Shown here piece after piece: positions 1 through 7,594 of a stretch of DNA of 64,000 nt (its first letter is position 1; every line of letters starts with the position of its first letter). The translations under genes and the position numbers were made by a program. Source of the stretch: a virus; IMG/VR virus record IMGVR_UViG_3300031140_000597, positions 1-64,000 of that record. The stretch is one strand, 5' to 3'. The notes below the pieces were generated by a model, which was given only the letters and a program-made list of their open reading frames with translations, had not been told where the DNA came from and made no database searches.

Positions 1-2
1 TG

Positions 3-173
3 ATGAAATATACAGTAATTTACAGTGATGGTACTGAGCAAATGTTTTATATACGTGGAATGGCAGAGATGAATGCTCGCTTATATGACGGTCGTGTAGT
101 AGGCAAGCCTAAGTTAACATTAGTAACAGATGAACCATCGCAACCAATGCTTCCAGCATGGGTAGCAGCATAA
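3..173 (+). CDS. Small conserved-looking phage protein, unknown function
   Basis: A 56-residue ORF starts with ATG overlapping a TGA stop at the window edge (TGATG), so it is translationally coupled to a gene lying just outside. The protein (MKYTVIYSDG...) has alternating beta-type hydrophobic residues and a Pro-rich tail, with no motif I recognise. It precedes the NifU-like gene by 27 bases. Function unknown. Confidence 0.6.
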   Translation: MKYTVIYSDGTEQMFYIRGMAEMNARLYDGRVVGKPKLTLVTDEPSQPMLPAWVAA

Positions 174-200
174 ATTGAAATAAAAGAGAGAGAGAGTATA

Positions 201-512
201 ATGAGAACTAAAGAAGAGATTTTAACAAATATTGAAGAAGTAATGACAAAGTATGTGACACCTAATGTTGCCGCACATGGTGGTAAGGTGAATGTACTAG
301 GATTTGATATGAACACTGGTATATTGAGTACCCAACTAAGTGGTAGTTGTAGTGGATGTGCGAGTAGTGCAGCAACGTTGAAGATGGGTATTGAGAATAC
401 ATTAATGCATTTTATCCCAGAGATTACAGAAGTTACGGGCGAAGATGATCCTAATTTCAACCAACCGTATTATTCCGATGATGGTGGTTATCCCGACTTC
501 AATGATTATTAA
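201..512 (+). CDS. NifU C-terminal-domain (NfuA-like) Fe-S carrier
   Basis: This 103-residue protein matches the NifU C-terminal domain. It has an N-terminal helix, the segment VAAHGGKV, and a CSGC motif (Cys50, Cys53) followed by S..TLK.GIE and a PEI..V end. In NfuA and NifU this CxxC pair, in a dimer, carries a transferable [4Fe-4S] cluster. The family domain is about 70-80 residues; here an acidic, Tyr/Asp-rich tail of about 20 residues is added. A purine-rich GAGAGAGAGAG site precedes the ATG. With the IscA-like gene at 55143 it would be a second phage Fe-S assembly protein, which fits the many radical SAM enzymes in the window (inference). Confidence 0.85.
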   Translation: MRTKEEILTNIEEVMTKYVTPNVAAHGGKVNVLGFDMNTGILSTQLSGSCSGCASSAATLKMGIENTLMHFIPEITEVTGEDDPNFNQPYYSDDGGYPDFNDY

Positions 513-524
513 GTAGAGGTTAGT

Positions 525-788
525 ATGGACAGTAGAGTTGTCAATGGTCAAGTCTTAGATTACAGATACAAGAAAGTAGGCAACGATAAGTTTGTCTCAA
601 ATTTTTATCTTGATAATCATTTTATCGGTCAATTATTTCACATGCGCAACCGAACATGGTCATGTGTCGTGTGGCACAGTATGCCTACCGCACTATCTAG
701 TGTTAAAGGATTTAGCACTAGAGCAGATGCAGTTGAATACATGTTAGAGGCAACCGACTTAGAAGCATTAATAGCAGAGGAAATTTAA
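525..788 (+). CDS. Hypothetical protein, 87 aa
   Basis: It starts at ATG behind a GAGG site and ends just before the DNA ligase start. The sequence is rich in aromatic residues (WSCVVWHSMPT) with a C-terminal acidic helix (EYMLEATDLEALIAEE). I recognise no family. Its position between a NifU-like gene and DNA ligase in a tight operon supports it being a real gene. Confidence 0.6.
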   Translation: MDSRVVNGQVLDYRYKKVGNDKFVSNFYLDNHFIGQLFHMRNRTWSCVVWHSMPTALSSVKGFSTRADAVEYMLEATDLEALIAEEI

Positions 789-789
789 A

Positions 790-1881
790 GTGACTACATT
801 ATATAAACGTGATACAAAAGGCAACGTAAGAAGTTGGGTCACAGAAGTTGAAGATGACCAATGGCGAACGGTGGCTGGTATTCATAATGGTACATTGGTT
901 ACATCGGGCTGGCGCAAGAGTGATGCAAAGAATGTAGGTAAGGCAAATGCAACTACAGGACATGAACAAGCACTTGCGGAAGCACTTGCAAAACATAATA
1001 AACAATTAGAGAAAGAGTATTTCACTAACATAGAAGATATTGATAATTTTCATTTGTTTAAACCTATGCTTGCTGCTGATTATGCTAAGTTAAAGAAGCC
1101 CGTACAGTTCCCAGTATACTCGCAACCTAAGTTAGATGGTATTCGTTGTATCGCACGCAGAGATGGTTTGTGGTCACGATCAGGTAAACAGCATATTTCC
1201 ATACCTCATATCTGGGAAGCATTAGCGCCATTATTTGAAGAGACGCCTGATCTAGTATTAGATGGTGAGTTATACAACCATGAACTCAAAGATGATTTCA
1301 ATAAGATTGTTTCATTGGTACGCAAAGCAAAGCCGAGTGCAGATGATTTAGTAGAATCAAAGAAGTTAGTTCAGTATCATGTATATGATATATATGAAGA
1401 AGATACATTTGAATCTAGGACGAGGTCATATCATGATGTTGTTAACATCTTGATTAACGATCAGTGCATTCAAGCAGTGCCTACTACTATTATTGATACA
1501 CAAGATCAATTGAATGATACCTATGGTGACTACCTAGAGAATGGGTATGAAGGTCAGATGGTTCGTCTTGATGGTCAATATGAGAACAAGCGGTCAAAGA
1601 ATTTATTGAAGCGTAAAGAGTTTGTTACAGATGAATTTGATGTAGTAGAAGTACTTGAAGGAAAAGGTAATTGGTCTGGTTGTGCAAAGAAGATTGTAAT
1701 TGCATTGTCAGATGGTACTACATCCGAAGCGGGTTGTCGTGGGACCCAAGCACAGATGGCAACGTTATTGAATGGTGATAAGCCTGATTGGGCAACGATT
1801 AGATACTTTGGGTTCACACCAGATGGTAAGTTGCGTTTTGGTGTAATGATTGATCATGGCTTTGGCGAAAGAAAAGATTGA
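790..1881 (+). CDS. ATP-dependent DNA ligase
   Basis: The 363-residue protein carries the nucleotidyltransferase motif I KLDGIR, with Lys114 as the expected AMP-attachment residue. Later motifs are visible: LVLDGELYN (motif III), YEGQMVRLDG (motif IV) and NLLKRKEF (motif V). The first ~80 residues (GWRKSDAKNVGKANATTG) resemble a WGR-like add-on domain found in some phage ligases. The C-terminus (DEFDVVEVLEG...) fits the OB domain. The start is GTG, one base after the upstream stop. It would seal nicks in phage DNA during replication and repair. Confidence 0.93.
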   Translation: MTTLYKRDTKGNVRSWVTEVEDDQWRTVAGIHNGTLVTSGWRKSDAKNVGKANATTGHEQALAEALAKHNKQLEKEYFTNIEDIDNFHLFKPMLAADYAKLKKPVQFPVYSQPKLDGIRCIARRDGLWSRSGKQHISIPHIWEALAPLFEETPDLVLDGELYNHELKDDFNKIVSLVRKAKPSADDLVESKKLVQYHVYDIYEEDTFESRTRSYHDVVNILINDQCIQAVPTTIIDTQDQLNDTYGDYLENGYEGQMVRLDGQYENKRSKNLLKRKEFVTDEFDVVEVLEGKGNWSGCAKKIVIALSDGTTSEAGCRGTQAQMATLLNGDKPDWATIRYFGFTPDGKLRFGVMIDHGFGERKD

Positions 1882-1887
1882 GGTAAT

Positions 1888-2070
1888 ATGAGATATAGTA
1901 ATCCGTGGAATGGTGGTAGTCAATTCTATAAAGGTAAACATAAAAGTCTTCCTATTGCTGAAAATGATAAAGAATATCAAGAGTATTGTAAAAGGAAAAA
2001 GAACAAAGACAAGTTATTGGATTATAAAGAGTGGTGTTTAAATCAACGCCGTGATCATGGAATGTTTTAG
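1888..2070 (+). CDS. Small basic protein, unknown
   Basis: A 60-residue, strongly basic protein (CKRKKNKDKLL, NQRRDHG) starts with ATG behind a GAGG site six bases after the ligase stop. It is probably co-transcribed with the ligase. No family is recognised. Its charge would suit nucleic-acid binding, but that is only inference. Confidence 0.55.
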   Translation: MRYSNPWNGGSQFYKGKHKSLPIAENDKEYQEYCKRKKNKDKLLDYKEWCLNQRRDHGMF

Positions 2071-2087
2071 TGATCTTAAATTAACTA

Positions 2088-2117
2088 TTGACAAGTAAGG
2101 TATATTGGTGGTATAAT
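2088..2117 (+). promoter_or_regulatory. Sigma70-like promoter upst. of denV
   Basis: TTGACA at 2088-2093 and TATAAT at 2112-2117, 18 bases apart. The -35 is followed by AGTAAG and the -10 by an AT-rich segment ending in AATTAAT. Both are shared with other promoters in this window. Confidence 0.8.
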
Positions 2118-2146
2118 AGTTTTATAAATTAATTATTGGAATGATA

Positions 2147-2557
2147 ATGACGCGTATTAATCTTGTACCACCTAGTGAGTTAGCCGATCAGCATTTAGTT
2201 GCAGAGTATAGAGAAATCTTTATGGTCGGTTCATCGTTACAGCGTTCAATCGTTAGTAAGAATTGGACAACAACTAAAGTAACACTGCCTAAGATATTCA
2301 CTTTGAATACAGGTCATGTCAAGTTCTTTTATGATAAGGGTAAGTATCTATCAGATAGGTACGATGATATTCGTGTAGAAATGATTTTGCGTGGAATGAA
2401 TCCTGATCCTGCTAGAGTATTTAAATCATGGCAGTTCCCAACCGAACTATACAAGTCTTACACACCTACACCAGATGCGCTAGACATTATACGTGAGCGC
2501 ATTGCATATCGTATTAGCGAGAAGCCAACTTGGTATCGTTGGAGTCCTCATATTTAA
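2147..2557 (+). CDS. denV: Pyrimidine-dimer DNA glycosylase/AP lyase (T4 endonuclease V type)
   Basis: The protein begins MTRINLVPPSELADQHL, closely matching T4 endonuclease V. In this family Thr2, exposed after Met removal, is the catalytic nucleophile and Glu23 is the catalytic acid; both are present (AEYRE). The conserved GHVKFFYDKGKYL and PTWYRW near the end also match. I chose ATG 2147 over the in-frame ATG at 2141 because only 2147 exposes the catalytic Thr. At 136 aa it is close to the T4 protein (138 aa). It removes UV-induced cyclobutane dimers and has its own sigma70-type promoter. Confidence 0.93.
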   Translation: MTRINLVPPSELADQHLVAEYREIFMVGSSLQRSIVSKNWTTTKVTLPKIFTLNTGHVKFFYDKGKYLSDRYDDIRVEMILRGMNPDPARVFKSWQFPTELYKSYTPTPDALDIIRERIAYRISEKPTWYRWSPHI

Positions 2558-2562
2558 GAGAG

Positions 2563-2570
2563 TATAAATA
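2563..2570 (+). promoter_or_regulatory. T4-like late promoter motif
   Basis: TATAAATA lies just upstream of the 2596 gene with no TTGACA partner. It matches the T4 gp55-dependent late promoter core, and the same motif precedes the 5220 gene in a near-identical context. Confidence 0.6.
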
Positions 2571-2595
2571 GTCGTATACAAGGAAGAGCTTAATA

Positions 2596-3117
2596 ATGAT
2601 TACAAAAGAAATATCAACATGTTCACCTGAATTAATTAATTTCATAAAACAATGCGTCGACAGAGACTATAAAAACAATATATCTTTAAAGCATATGAAA
2701 TTTGAATGGTGCATAGATCAAGGTGGTCAGTGGTATGCTACACACGATACCAATGGTGAAATTATAAGTGTTAGTGGCATTCATCCATTCAAAGATGGAT
2801 ATCGTGCGTTGTTTAGAGGTGCACAACTACAGTCTCGTCCAATCAAGGGACTTAGCAGATACCAAATGCAAAGTTGGGGAATATATGATCATTTACCATT
2901 GCAGATACAATTTGCAAACGGTAAACCTATATATATCACTACCAATGTAAGCAACGATGAAAGTGGAAGAATGAATAGAATACATAAGAGTTTTGCAGTG
3001 ATGGCTAAAGGCGACATGGTTGAATACGTGGGTGATGAAGAACTATTTTATGTGAAACAAAGTGTTTGGAAACTAAACAACGATAAATATTTTGAAATAA
3101 GGAGTAGATATGCATAA
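2596..3117 (+). CDS. Putative GNAT-like acetyltransferase fold protein
   Basis: This 173-residue protein lies between a late motif and the halogenase, overlapping the latter by 8 bases. The run of beta strands (WYATHDTNGEIISVSGIHPF, then ALFRGAQLQSRP) and a late FYVKQSVWKL segment loosely suggest an N-acyltransferase (GNAT) fold. No clear acetyl-CoA P-loop (Q/RxxGxG/A) is visible, so the call is weak. Coupling to the halogenase suggests a shared modification role (inference). Confidence 0.35.
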   Translation: MITKEISTCSPELINFIKQCVDRDYKNNISLKHMKFEWCIDQGGQWYATHDTNGEIISVSGIHPFKDGYRALFRGAQLQSRPIKGLSRYQMQSWGIYDHLPLQIQFANGKPIYITTNVSNDESGRMNRIHKSFAVMAKGDMVEYVGDEELFYVKQSVWKLNNDKYFEIRSRYA

Positions 3118-4192
3118 CATGTATAACGTAATAGGCGCAGGAACAACAGGATGGATTGCATGTTTATACTTGTTAAAAGCAGATAAACCAGTTACTCTCT
3201 ATAAAGATCCTAGCGTAGATATTCGCAAGGTTGGTGAAAGCACAGTACCTACAATAAATGAAATACCTCGTCTTATGGGCATGAGTGATCAGGAATTCTT
3301 AAATAGAGTAAATGGTTATTTCAAATACGGAACAATGTTTAGTGGATGGAAAGATGCGAACAGTTGGATGTATTTTTTTGCCAATGAGCCAGACAGTACA
3401 ACAACTGATAGACATCAAACATATGCATATCACATAGACGCACCTGGATTCTGCGAAGTGCTACAAGAATGGTGTGAGCAACAAGATAATTTTAGAATTA
3501 TAAATTCTAAGTTTACAAAAGATCAGTATACTAAAGAAGAATTTTATATTGATGCAACTGGACAAAATGGAGTGCTATCAGAACAAGTTGGGATTGTGCA
3601 TAATACAAGTGATTTCCTAATAAATGATTATGCTGTAATAGGAAACGACAAAACAAGTTACGTGCCTTATACACATTCACAGACAATGAGCAACGGGTGG
3701 TTATGGAGTATTAGTTTACAGTCGCGAATGAGTCATGGGTATGTATTTAGTTCACAATATCAAACGGTTGAAGATGCTATTGCAGAGTTCGAAAAGTACA
3801 CAGGTATAAAGCATGAAACTGTAATAAATTTTGAGACCCGCATTCCAGAACAAGCATGGAAAGATAATGTATTGTTCTTAGGACTCAGTGCAGGATTTAT
3901 TGAACCATTGAATGCTACAGCAAACTTTGCAGCACAAAGTGGAATAAAAAACTTTTTACTACTAGAAGATAACCCAGCAATTTATAATAGATTGATTAAC
4001 AAAACATATAATGGTATACACAAATGGATTAAAGCATTATATAGTTGTAATACATGCACTGGAGAATATTGGGATTATTATAAAACTAATCGCGAACAAG
4101 CAATAAAGGATATAGATTTTTACAGCGAGGAAGGACATCAAGGTTTGATGGGCAAGCACAGTTGGAATTTACTGAAAGAGAACATGCTATGA
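3110..4192 (+). CDS. Flavin-dependent (tryptophan-type) halogenase-like protein
   Basis: The N-terminus has the FAD Rossmann motif GAGTTG (residues 9-14). It is followed by VGESTVPTI (residues 41-49), a signature of the tryptophan-halogenase family, and FKYG around Lys72, where the halogenase catalytic Lys lies. NGWLWSISL matches the diagnostic WxWxI motif, and GFIEPLNATANF matches the C-terminal flavin region. At 360 aa it is much shorter than typical halogenases (~500 aa), so the substrate-binding part is reduced. FADH2-dependent halogenation is known for the family; the substrate is unknown. PrnA-like genes are known in T4-like cyanophages. Confidence 0.82.
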   Translation: MHNMYNVIGAGTTGWIACLYLLKADKPVTLYKDPSVDIRKVGESTVPTINEIPRLMGMSDQEFLNRVNGYFKYGTMFSGWKDANSWMYFFANEPDSTTTDRHQTYAYHIDAPGFCEVLQEWCEQQDNFRIINSKFTKDQYTKEEFYIDATGQNGVLSEQVGIVHNTSDFLINDYAVIGNDKTSYVPYTHSQTMSNGWLWSISLQSRMSHGYVFSSQYQTVEDAIAEFEKYTGIKHETVINFETRIPEQAWKDNVLFLGLSAGFIEPLNATANFAAQSGIKNFLLLEDNPAIYNRLINKTYNGIHKWIKALYSCNTCTGEYWDYYKTNREQAIKDIDFYSEEGHQGLMGKHSWNLLKENML

Positions 4193-4479
4193 AAGGTTGG
4201 TTTAGTTGGAATCATTTAAGAATGGCAGAATATTATAATGGAGGATTGCGTAAAAATGGCGTAGTACTTTATTTTAAACATATGTATACTGGATTTAGAG
4301 AGGCGGGTAAGCAGTTGCTTATGGCATGTGCTAGTATCATACATGCAATATTCCCTCCATTATTTGATTTTAAACTACTTGAAGTAGTTATCGATCAAAC
4401 AATTGGACTACATAGATTCCTACCGAACCACCCACTTTGGAAAAAACTAAAAGATGAACTTGATTCAGATACTAAATGA
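4189..4479 (+). CDS. DUF6356-like small membrane-associated protein
   Basis: The start overlaps the halogenase stop as ATGA, so I use ATG 4189 rather than upstream ATGs inside the halogenase. The 96-residue protein has a hydrophobic segment (LLMACASIIHAIFPPLF) after an FKHMYTGFREAG helix. This pattern resembles the DUF6356 family (...EHxxxGxxxGxxMxxAGxxxxxHAxxPFLF). Translational coupling suggests that it works with the halogenase. Function unknown. Confidence 0.5.
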   Translation: MKGWFSWNHLRMAEYYNGGLRKNGVVLYFKHMYTGFREAGKQLLMACASIIHAIFPPLFDFKLLEVVIDQTIGLHRFLPNHPLWKKLKDELDSDTK

Positions 4480-4503
4480 AGGTTGTACGAGACGAATTAA
4501 AAG

Positions 4504-5190
4504 ATGATTGACTTTGACAGATGCTTACACGAAGGATATATGATGTTTAGCAGTGGATCAACTGGTCCACCAAAGAAGTTGTGGCAAAGTCCGCGAAAGA
4601 TTAGCATATCTAATGTACTAGCCAGAAATACACAAAGTATTGACTATAAAAGTAGAATATATACTGTATGCAAGTTAGAACATGCGGGTGGGTTACTAGC
4701 GCAAACACTTCCAGCACACGAAATAGGTGCGTACGTAGAGTTTGAAACGTTTAACGCACGAACATGGTGTGACAAAATGGAAACATTTACACACAGTCAT
4801 TTGACCCCTAAAATGGCAAGAGTGCTGACAAAGACAAAGCAGTGGAAAGCAGTAGATTTGTATGGAAAGATTATTGTATGCGGAAGCGACAGAGTGCCTG
4901 CTAGTACTGTAAATGCGTTTACTGAAAAAGGTGCAACATTTATTGTTAATTGGGGAATGACGGAAATTGGTCCAGTGGTCATTAACAAGACATATCGCCC
5001 AGGCGACATTGCAGAAGATTACAATGGACTAACTGTATTAGGTGATACGTTTAATTGCGAATACTTTGTAAGCGACGATGAATTAGTAGTAAAAAGCAAT
5101 GCGTGCATTCATGACGGATGGTTTCACACTGGAGACCTGGTCAAAGTAGTAGATGGAATAATGTATTATATTGGACGAAAAGATGCGTAA
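4504..5190 (+). CDS. Truncated ANL-superfamily adenylating enzyme
   Basis: This 228-residue protein has the adenylation core motifs: SSGSTGPPKK (A3 P-loop), NWGMTEIGP (A5) and GWFHTGDL (A7), followed by IGRKD (A8). ANL enzymes are usually about 500 aa. Here most of the N-terminal subdomain is missing, and the protein stops right after A8, so the C-terminal lid with the catalytic A10 Lys is absent. It could activate a carboxylate as an AMP ester, but may be impaired or need a partner. It lies between a halogenase and a carbamoyltransferase. Confidence 0.8.
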   Translation: MIDFDRCLHEGYMMFSSGSTGPPKKLWQSPRKISISNVLARNTQSIDYKSRIYTVCKLEHAGGLLAQTLPAHEIGAYVEFETFNARTWCDKMETFTHSHLTPKMARVLTKTKQWKAVDLYGKIIVCGSDRVPASTVNAFTEKGATFIVNWGMTEIGPVVINKTYRPGDIAEDYNGLTVLGDTFNCEYFVSDDELVVKSNACIHDGWFHTGDLVKVVDGIMYYIGRKDA

Positions 5191-5198
5191 TATAAATA
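5191..5198 (+). promoter_or_regulatory. T4-like late promoter motif
   Basis: TATAAATA followed by GTCGCATACGAGG upstream of the carbamoyltransferase. The context is nearly identical to that at 2563 (GTCGTATACAAGG), so the two regions share an upstream module. Confidence 0.6.
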
Positions 5199-5219
5199 GT
5201 CGCATACGAGGAATTAATA

Positions 5220-6746
5220 ATGATTAGATGGGGGATTTGTGCAGGGAGTCATGATGCTGCTTTGGCTGTATTTGACGGAACAAAATTACTATTCGCAGCA
5301 CACAGTGAGCGATCAAGTGGTATCAAGAACGACAAACTATTGAATGATGAAATAATCAGTCAAGCATTATTGTTAGGTGATCCGAAAGAAGTTCATTGGT
5401 ATGAGAACGATTTTACCAAGCGATTACGTCAGATCAAAGCGGGTCAGTACAAGACTGCATTCACTAAAGAAACCCCGATAACAACTCTGCGCGATTTAGG
5501 TATCGATACTACATTATTCCCCAACGTAGATCCGTTCACTACTCGCACAATGACCTATCATCCACATCACAGAAGTCACGCAGCCGCAGGCTATTACACC
5601 TCTCCTTATGATGATGCTGCTGTATTAGTAATTGATTCTATTGGTGAATTTGAGACACTAACAGTTTGGCATGGCGAAGGTGATAAATTAACAAAGAAAT
5701 TTAGTCAATCATATCCAAATAGTATTGGATTATGGTATAGCGCAATGACTCAGAGAATTGGTTTAAAGCCAAACGAAGATGAGTATATCTTAATGGGATG
5801 GGCAGCAATTGGTGACTCAGCCAAATACTTTTATGATATATTGAATGACTTCTTTGAGCCGTTAGAGTATGGTTCGTTGAATATAAAATTCAAACAGAAC
5901 TTACATAGAGGTTGTCGACAGTGGCGTCCTGACTTAAATACAGTACAAGATTACGCAGACATAGCCGCATCAACGCAGGCAGTGTATGAGCATGTATTCA
6001 AACATTTATTGGTTGAGACATCGCTGTTGATTAAATCAGATAACATTGTGCTTATGGGTGGCTGTGCATTAAATTGCGTTGCTAATAGTATTGCACATAA
6101 GTTTTATGATGGTGTATGGATAATGCCTAATCCGGGTGATGCAGGTAGTGCTATTGGTTGTGTATTAGATCATTTGCGTACACATGTTGAATGGAATAGT
6201 CCTTACTTGGGATATAATATTGCTGGTGATTACCCAGTGAAAGCAGCGATGAAAGAATTGACAACGATTGGTATGGTTGGCGTAGCGAGTGGTAGAGCAG
6301 AGTTCGGTCCTAGAGCATTGGGTAATAGAAGTTTGTTAGCAGATCCTCGTGGAAGTGAAATGCAAGATTTGGTTAACACAGTGAAGCAGCGACAGGCATT
6401 CAGACCATTTGCACCTGTGATTATGGAAGAGCATTTGCATGATTACTTTGAAATGCCACAAGGCTGTAACACGAGTCCGTATATGCAATTCGTTGGTGTG
6501 TGTAAGCGCCCAGATTTGTTTCCTGCTATATCACATTATGATAATACTAGTAGAGTACAGACAGTGACACGAGAGCAGCATCCGGGATTGTATTCATTGT
6601 TAGAAAAATGGTATGAAGAGACAGGATGCCCGATGTTGTTGAATACAAGTTTGAATATTAAAGGTGAACCAATGGTTGACACCGAAACTGACGCATTGCG
6701 TTGGACTGAAAAGTATAATGTAAAGGTGGTAACGAAAGATGTTTAA
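5220..6746 (+). CDS. Carbamoyltransferase (NodU/CmcH/TobZ family)
   Basis: This 508-residue protein shows the N-terminal ASKHA-type domain: HPHHRSHAAAGY metal/adenylate site, then VLVIDSIGEFETL. The MGGCALNCVANS and PGDAGSAIGC motifs follow. The C-terminal domain is GRAEFGPRALGNRSLLADPR with FRPFAPVI. Family members use carbamoyl phosphate and ATP to O-carbamoylate sugars or antibiotics. Related genes occur in marine T4-like phages; the acceptor here is unknown. A GAGG site precedes ATG 5220. The length fits the family (~550 aa). Confidence 0.9.
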   Translation: MIRWGICAGSHDAALAVFDGTKLLFAAHSERSSGIKNDKLLNDEIISQALLLGDPKEVHWYENDFTKRLRQIKAGQYKTAFTKETPITTLRDLGIDTTLFPNVDPFTTRTMTYHPHHRSHAAAGYYTSPYDDAAVLVIDSIGEFETLTVWHGEGDKLTKKFSQSYPNSIGLWYSAMTQRIGLKPNEDEYILMGWAAIGDSAKYFYDILNDFFEPLEYGSLNIKFKQNLHRGCRQWRPDLNTVQDYADIAASTQAVYEHVFKHLLVETSLLIKSDNIVLMGGCALNCVANSIAHKFYDGVWIMPNPGDAGSAIGCVLDHLRTHVEWNSPYLGYNIAGDYPVKAAMKELTTIGMVGVASGRAEFGPRALGNRSLLADPRGSEMQDLVNTVKQRQAFRPFAPVIMEEHLHDYFEMPQGCNTSPYMQFVGVCKRPDLFPAISHYDNTSRVQTVTREQHPGLYSLLEKWYEETGCPMLLNTSLNIKGEPMVDTETDALRWTEKYNVKVVTKDV

Positions 6747-6852
6747 TCCAGTTAAGTGGGTAAAAAGAAAACTAGCAGAGCGTAAGTATAAGAAGCGTAT
6801 GGAAGCGAAGTTAAAGAAATTGCAAGAGCAAGATCCGTATATATACGACTAA
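6739..6852 (+). CDS. Small Lys/Arg-rich phage protein (37 aa)
   Basis: An ATG at 6739 overlaps the carbamoyltransferase end by 8 bases and encodes MFNPVKWVKRKLAERKYKKR... ending in QDPYIYD. The amphipathic basic helix ending in (D)PxIY resembles small proteins I know from T4-like cyanophages. Function unknown. Confidence 0.55.
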   Translation: MFNPVKWVKRKLAERKYKKRMEAKLKKLQEQDPYIYD

Positions 6853-7115
6853 TAGGTAAGACAATCAAAATATTAATATGTGGCTTGCCCGGAAGTGGCA
6901 AGTCAACAGTCAACAAGAATATCATTGAAGCATTGTCTGTTGCAGGTTATACAATTGATGAAGAATATATGATACAATGGATGCCAAACATCGTAGACAT
7001 TAGTTACGGACGAGGTGTTGGTTATACATTCACACAGCATGACTTGGGTGCAGAGATGCATGACATTAGTGCTACGAAGATCCGTGCTAAGATGCGCGAA
7101 GAAGGAAGTCTTTGA
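6852..7115 (+). pseudogene. Fused remnant: P-loop kinase start joined to nucleotidyltransferase C-terminus
   Basis: The frame reads ILICGLPGSGKST, a Walker A motif like APS-kinase or phage kinases. About 35 residues later it continues with VDISYGRGVGY...[10 protein letters not shown]. The latter is the C-terminal signature (GR.VGY...IS(A/S)TKIR) of cytidylyltransferase-fold enzymes found in bifunctional kinase-NMNAT/APS proteins. The middle of both domains seems to be missing. No ATG lies upstream in frame: TTG 6885 would remove the first strand, and ATA/ATC codons would be needed to include it. It is probably a deletion derivative, possibly still translated since it is coupled (TTGA) to the next gene. 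Confidence 0.5.
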
Positions 7116-7534
7116 AGTATAGAATCAAGCGTTGGAATTCGTTGATAGACTTCCGTGATTATCTAGTAAAATCAAAGTCAGAGATAGTTGTTGATTTTAA
7201 TGGACATACGTTGGTAACTGATCAAGGTCGTTATGGTCTTGCATTTGGTATTTTAACATTCCAAGAAGAACTAATCGTTATTAAGAAACCACCAGTTAAG
7301 AAAGCAACAGTTAAGAAAGCGGTAGTTAAAAAAGCGGTAGTTAAAAAAGCGACAGTTAAGAAAGCAACAGTTAAGAAAGCGGTAGTTAAAAAAGCGGTAG
7401 TTAAAAAAGCACCAGTAAAGAAAGCAGTTGCAAAGAAAGCAGTTGTTAAGAAAGCACCAGTAAAGAAAGCAGTTGTTAAGAAAGCACCAGTAAAGAAAGC
7501 AGTTGTTAAGAAAGTGGTAATTAAAACCAAATAA
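7112..7534 (+). CDS. Histone-H1-like Lys/Ala/Val-repeat protein
   Basis: The start is TTG overlapping the upstream stop (TTGA) behind GAAGGAAG. Residues 1-55 form a small beta-rich domain ([20 protein letters not shown]). The rest is 15 pentads of the type xVKKA, a basic tail like those of H1-like or HU-tail proteins. Such tails bind DNA without sequence specificity; a role in packaging or nucleoid takeover is inference. The repeat DNA is a 15-nt minisatellite and could vary in copy number in frame. Confidence 0.75.
   Translation: MKYRIKRWNSLIDFRDYLVKSKSEIVVDFNGHTLVTDQGRYGLAFGILTFQEELIVIKKPPVKKATVKKAVVKKAVVKKATVKKATVKKAVVKKAVVKKAPVKKAVAKKAVVKKAPVKKAVVKKAPVKKAVVKKVVIKTK
7292..7516 (+). repeat. 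15-nt tandem repeat coding for (xVKKA)15
   Basis: Fifteen in-frame 15-nt units coding for pentads [15 protein letters not shown] and VAKKA. Adjacent units are near-identical in DNA, so unequal recombination could change copy number without a frameshift. Confidence 0.9.
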
Positions 7535-7540
7535 AACATC

Positions 7541-7569
7541 TTGCATAAATCATAAAATAATGATATAAT
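7541..7569 (+). promoter_or_regulatory. Sigma70-like promoter (weak -35)
   Basis: TTGCAT at 7541-7546 and TATAAT at 7564-7569, 17 bases apart, upstream of the SGNH-like gene at 7595. Confidence 0.6.
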
Positions 7570-7594
7570 AATTGAGAGATGACAGAGATTATAC

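Noticed and set aside
4476-4511. 11-codon ORF overlapping the start of the ANL gene
   Set aside because: Different frame and too short; no evidence for a frameshift into the ANL frame.
7292-7516. Possible CRISPR array
   Set aside because: Units are 15 nt, contiguous and in frame with a protein; there are no spacers. No other spaced direct repeats of CRISPR type were seen in the window.
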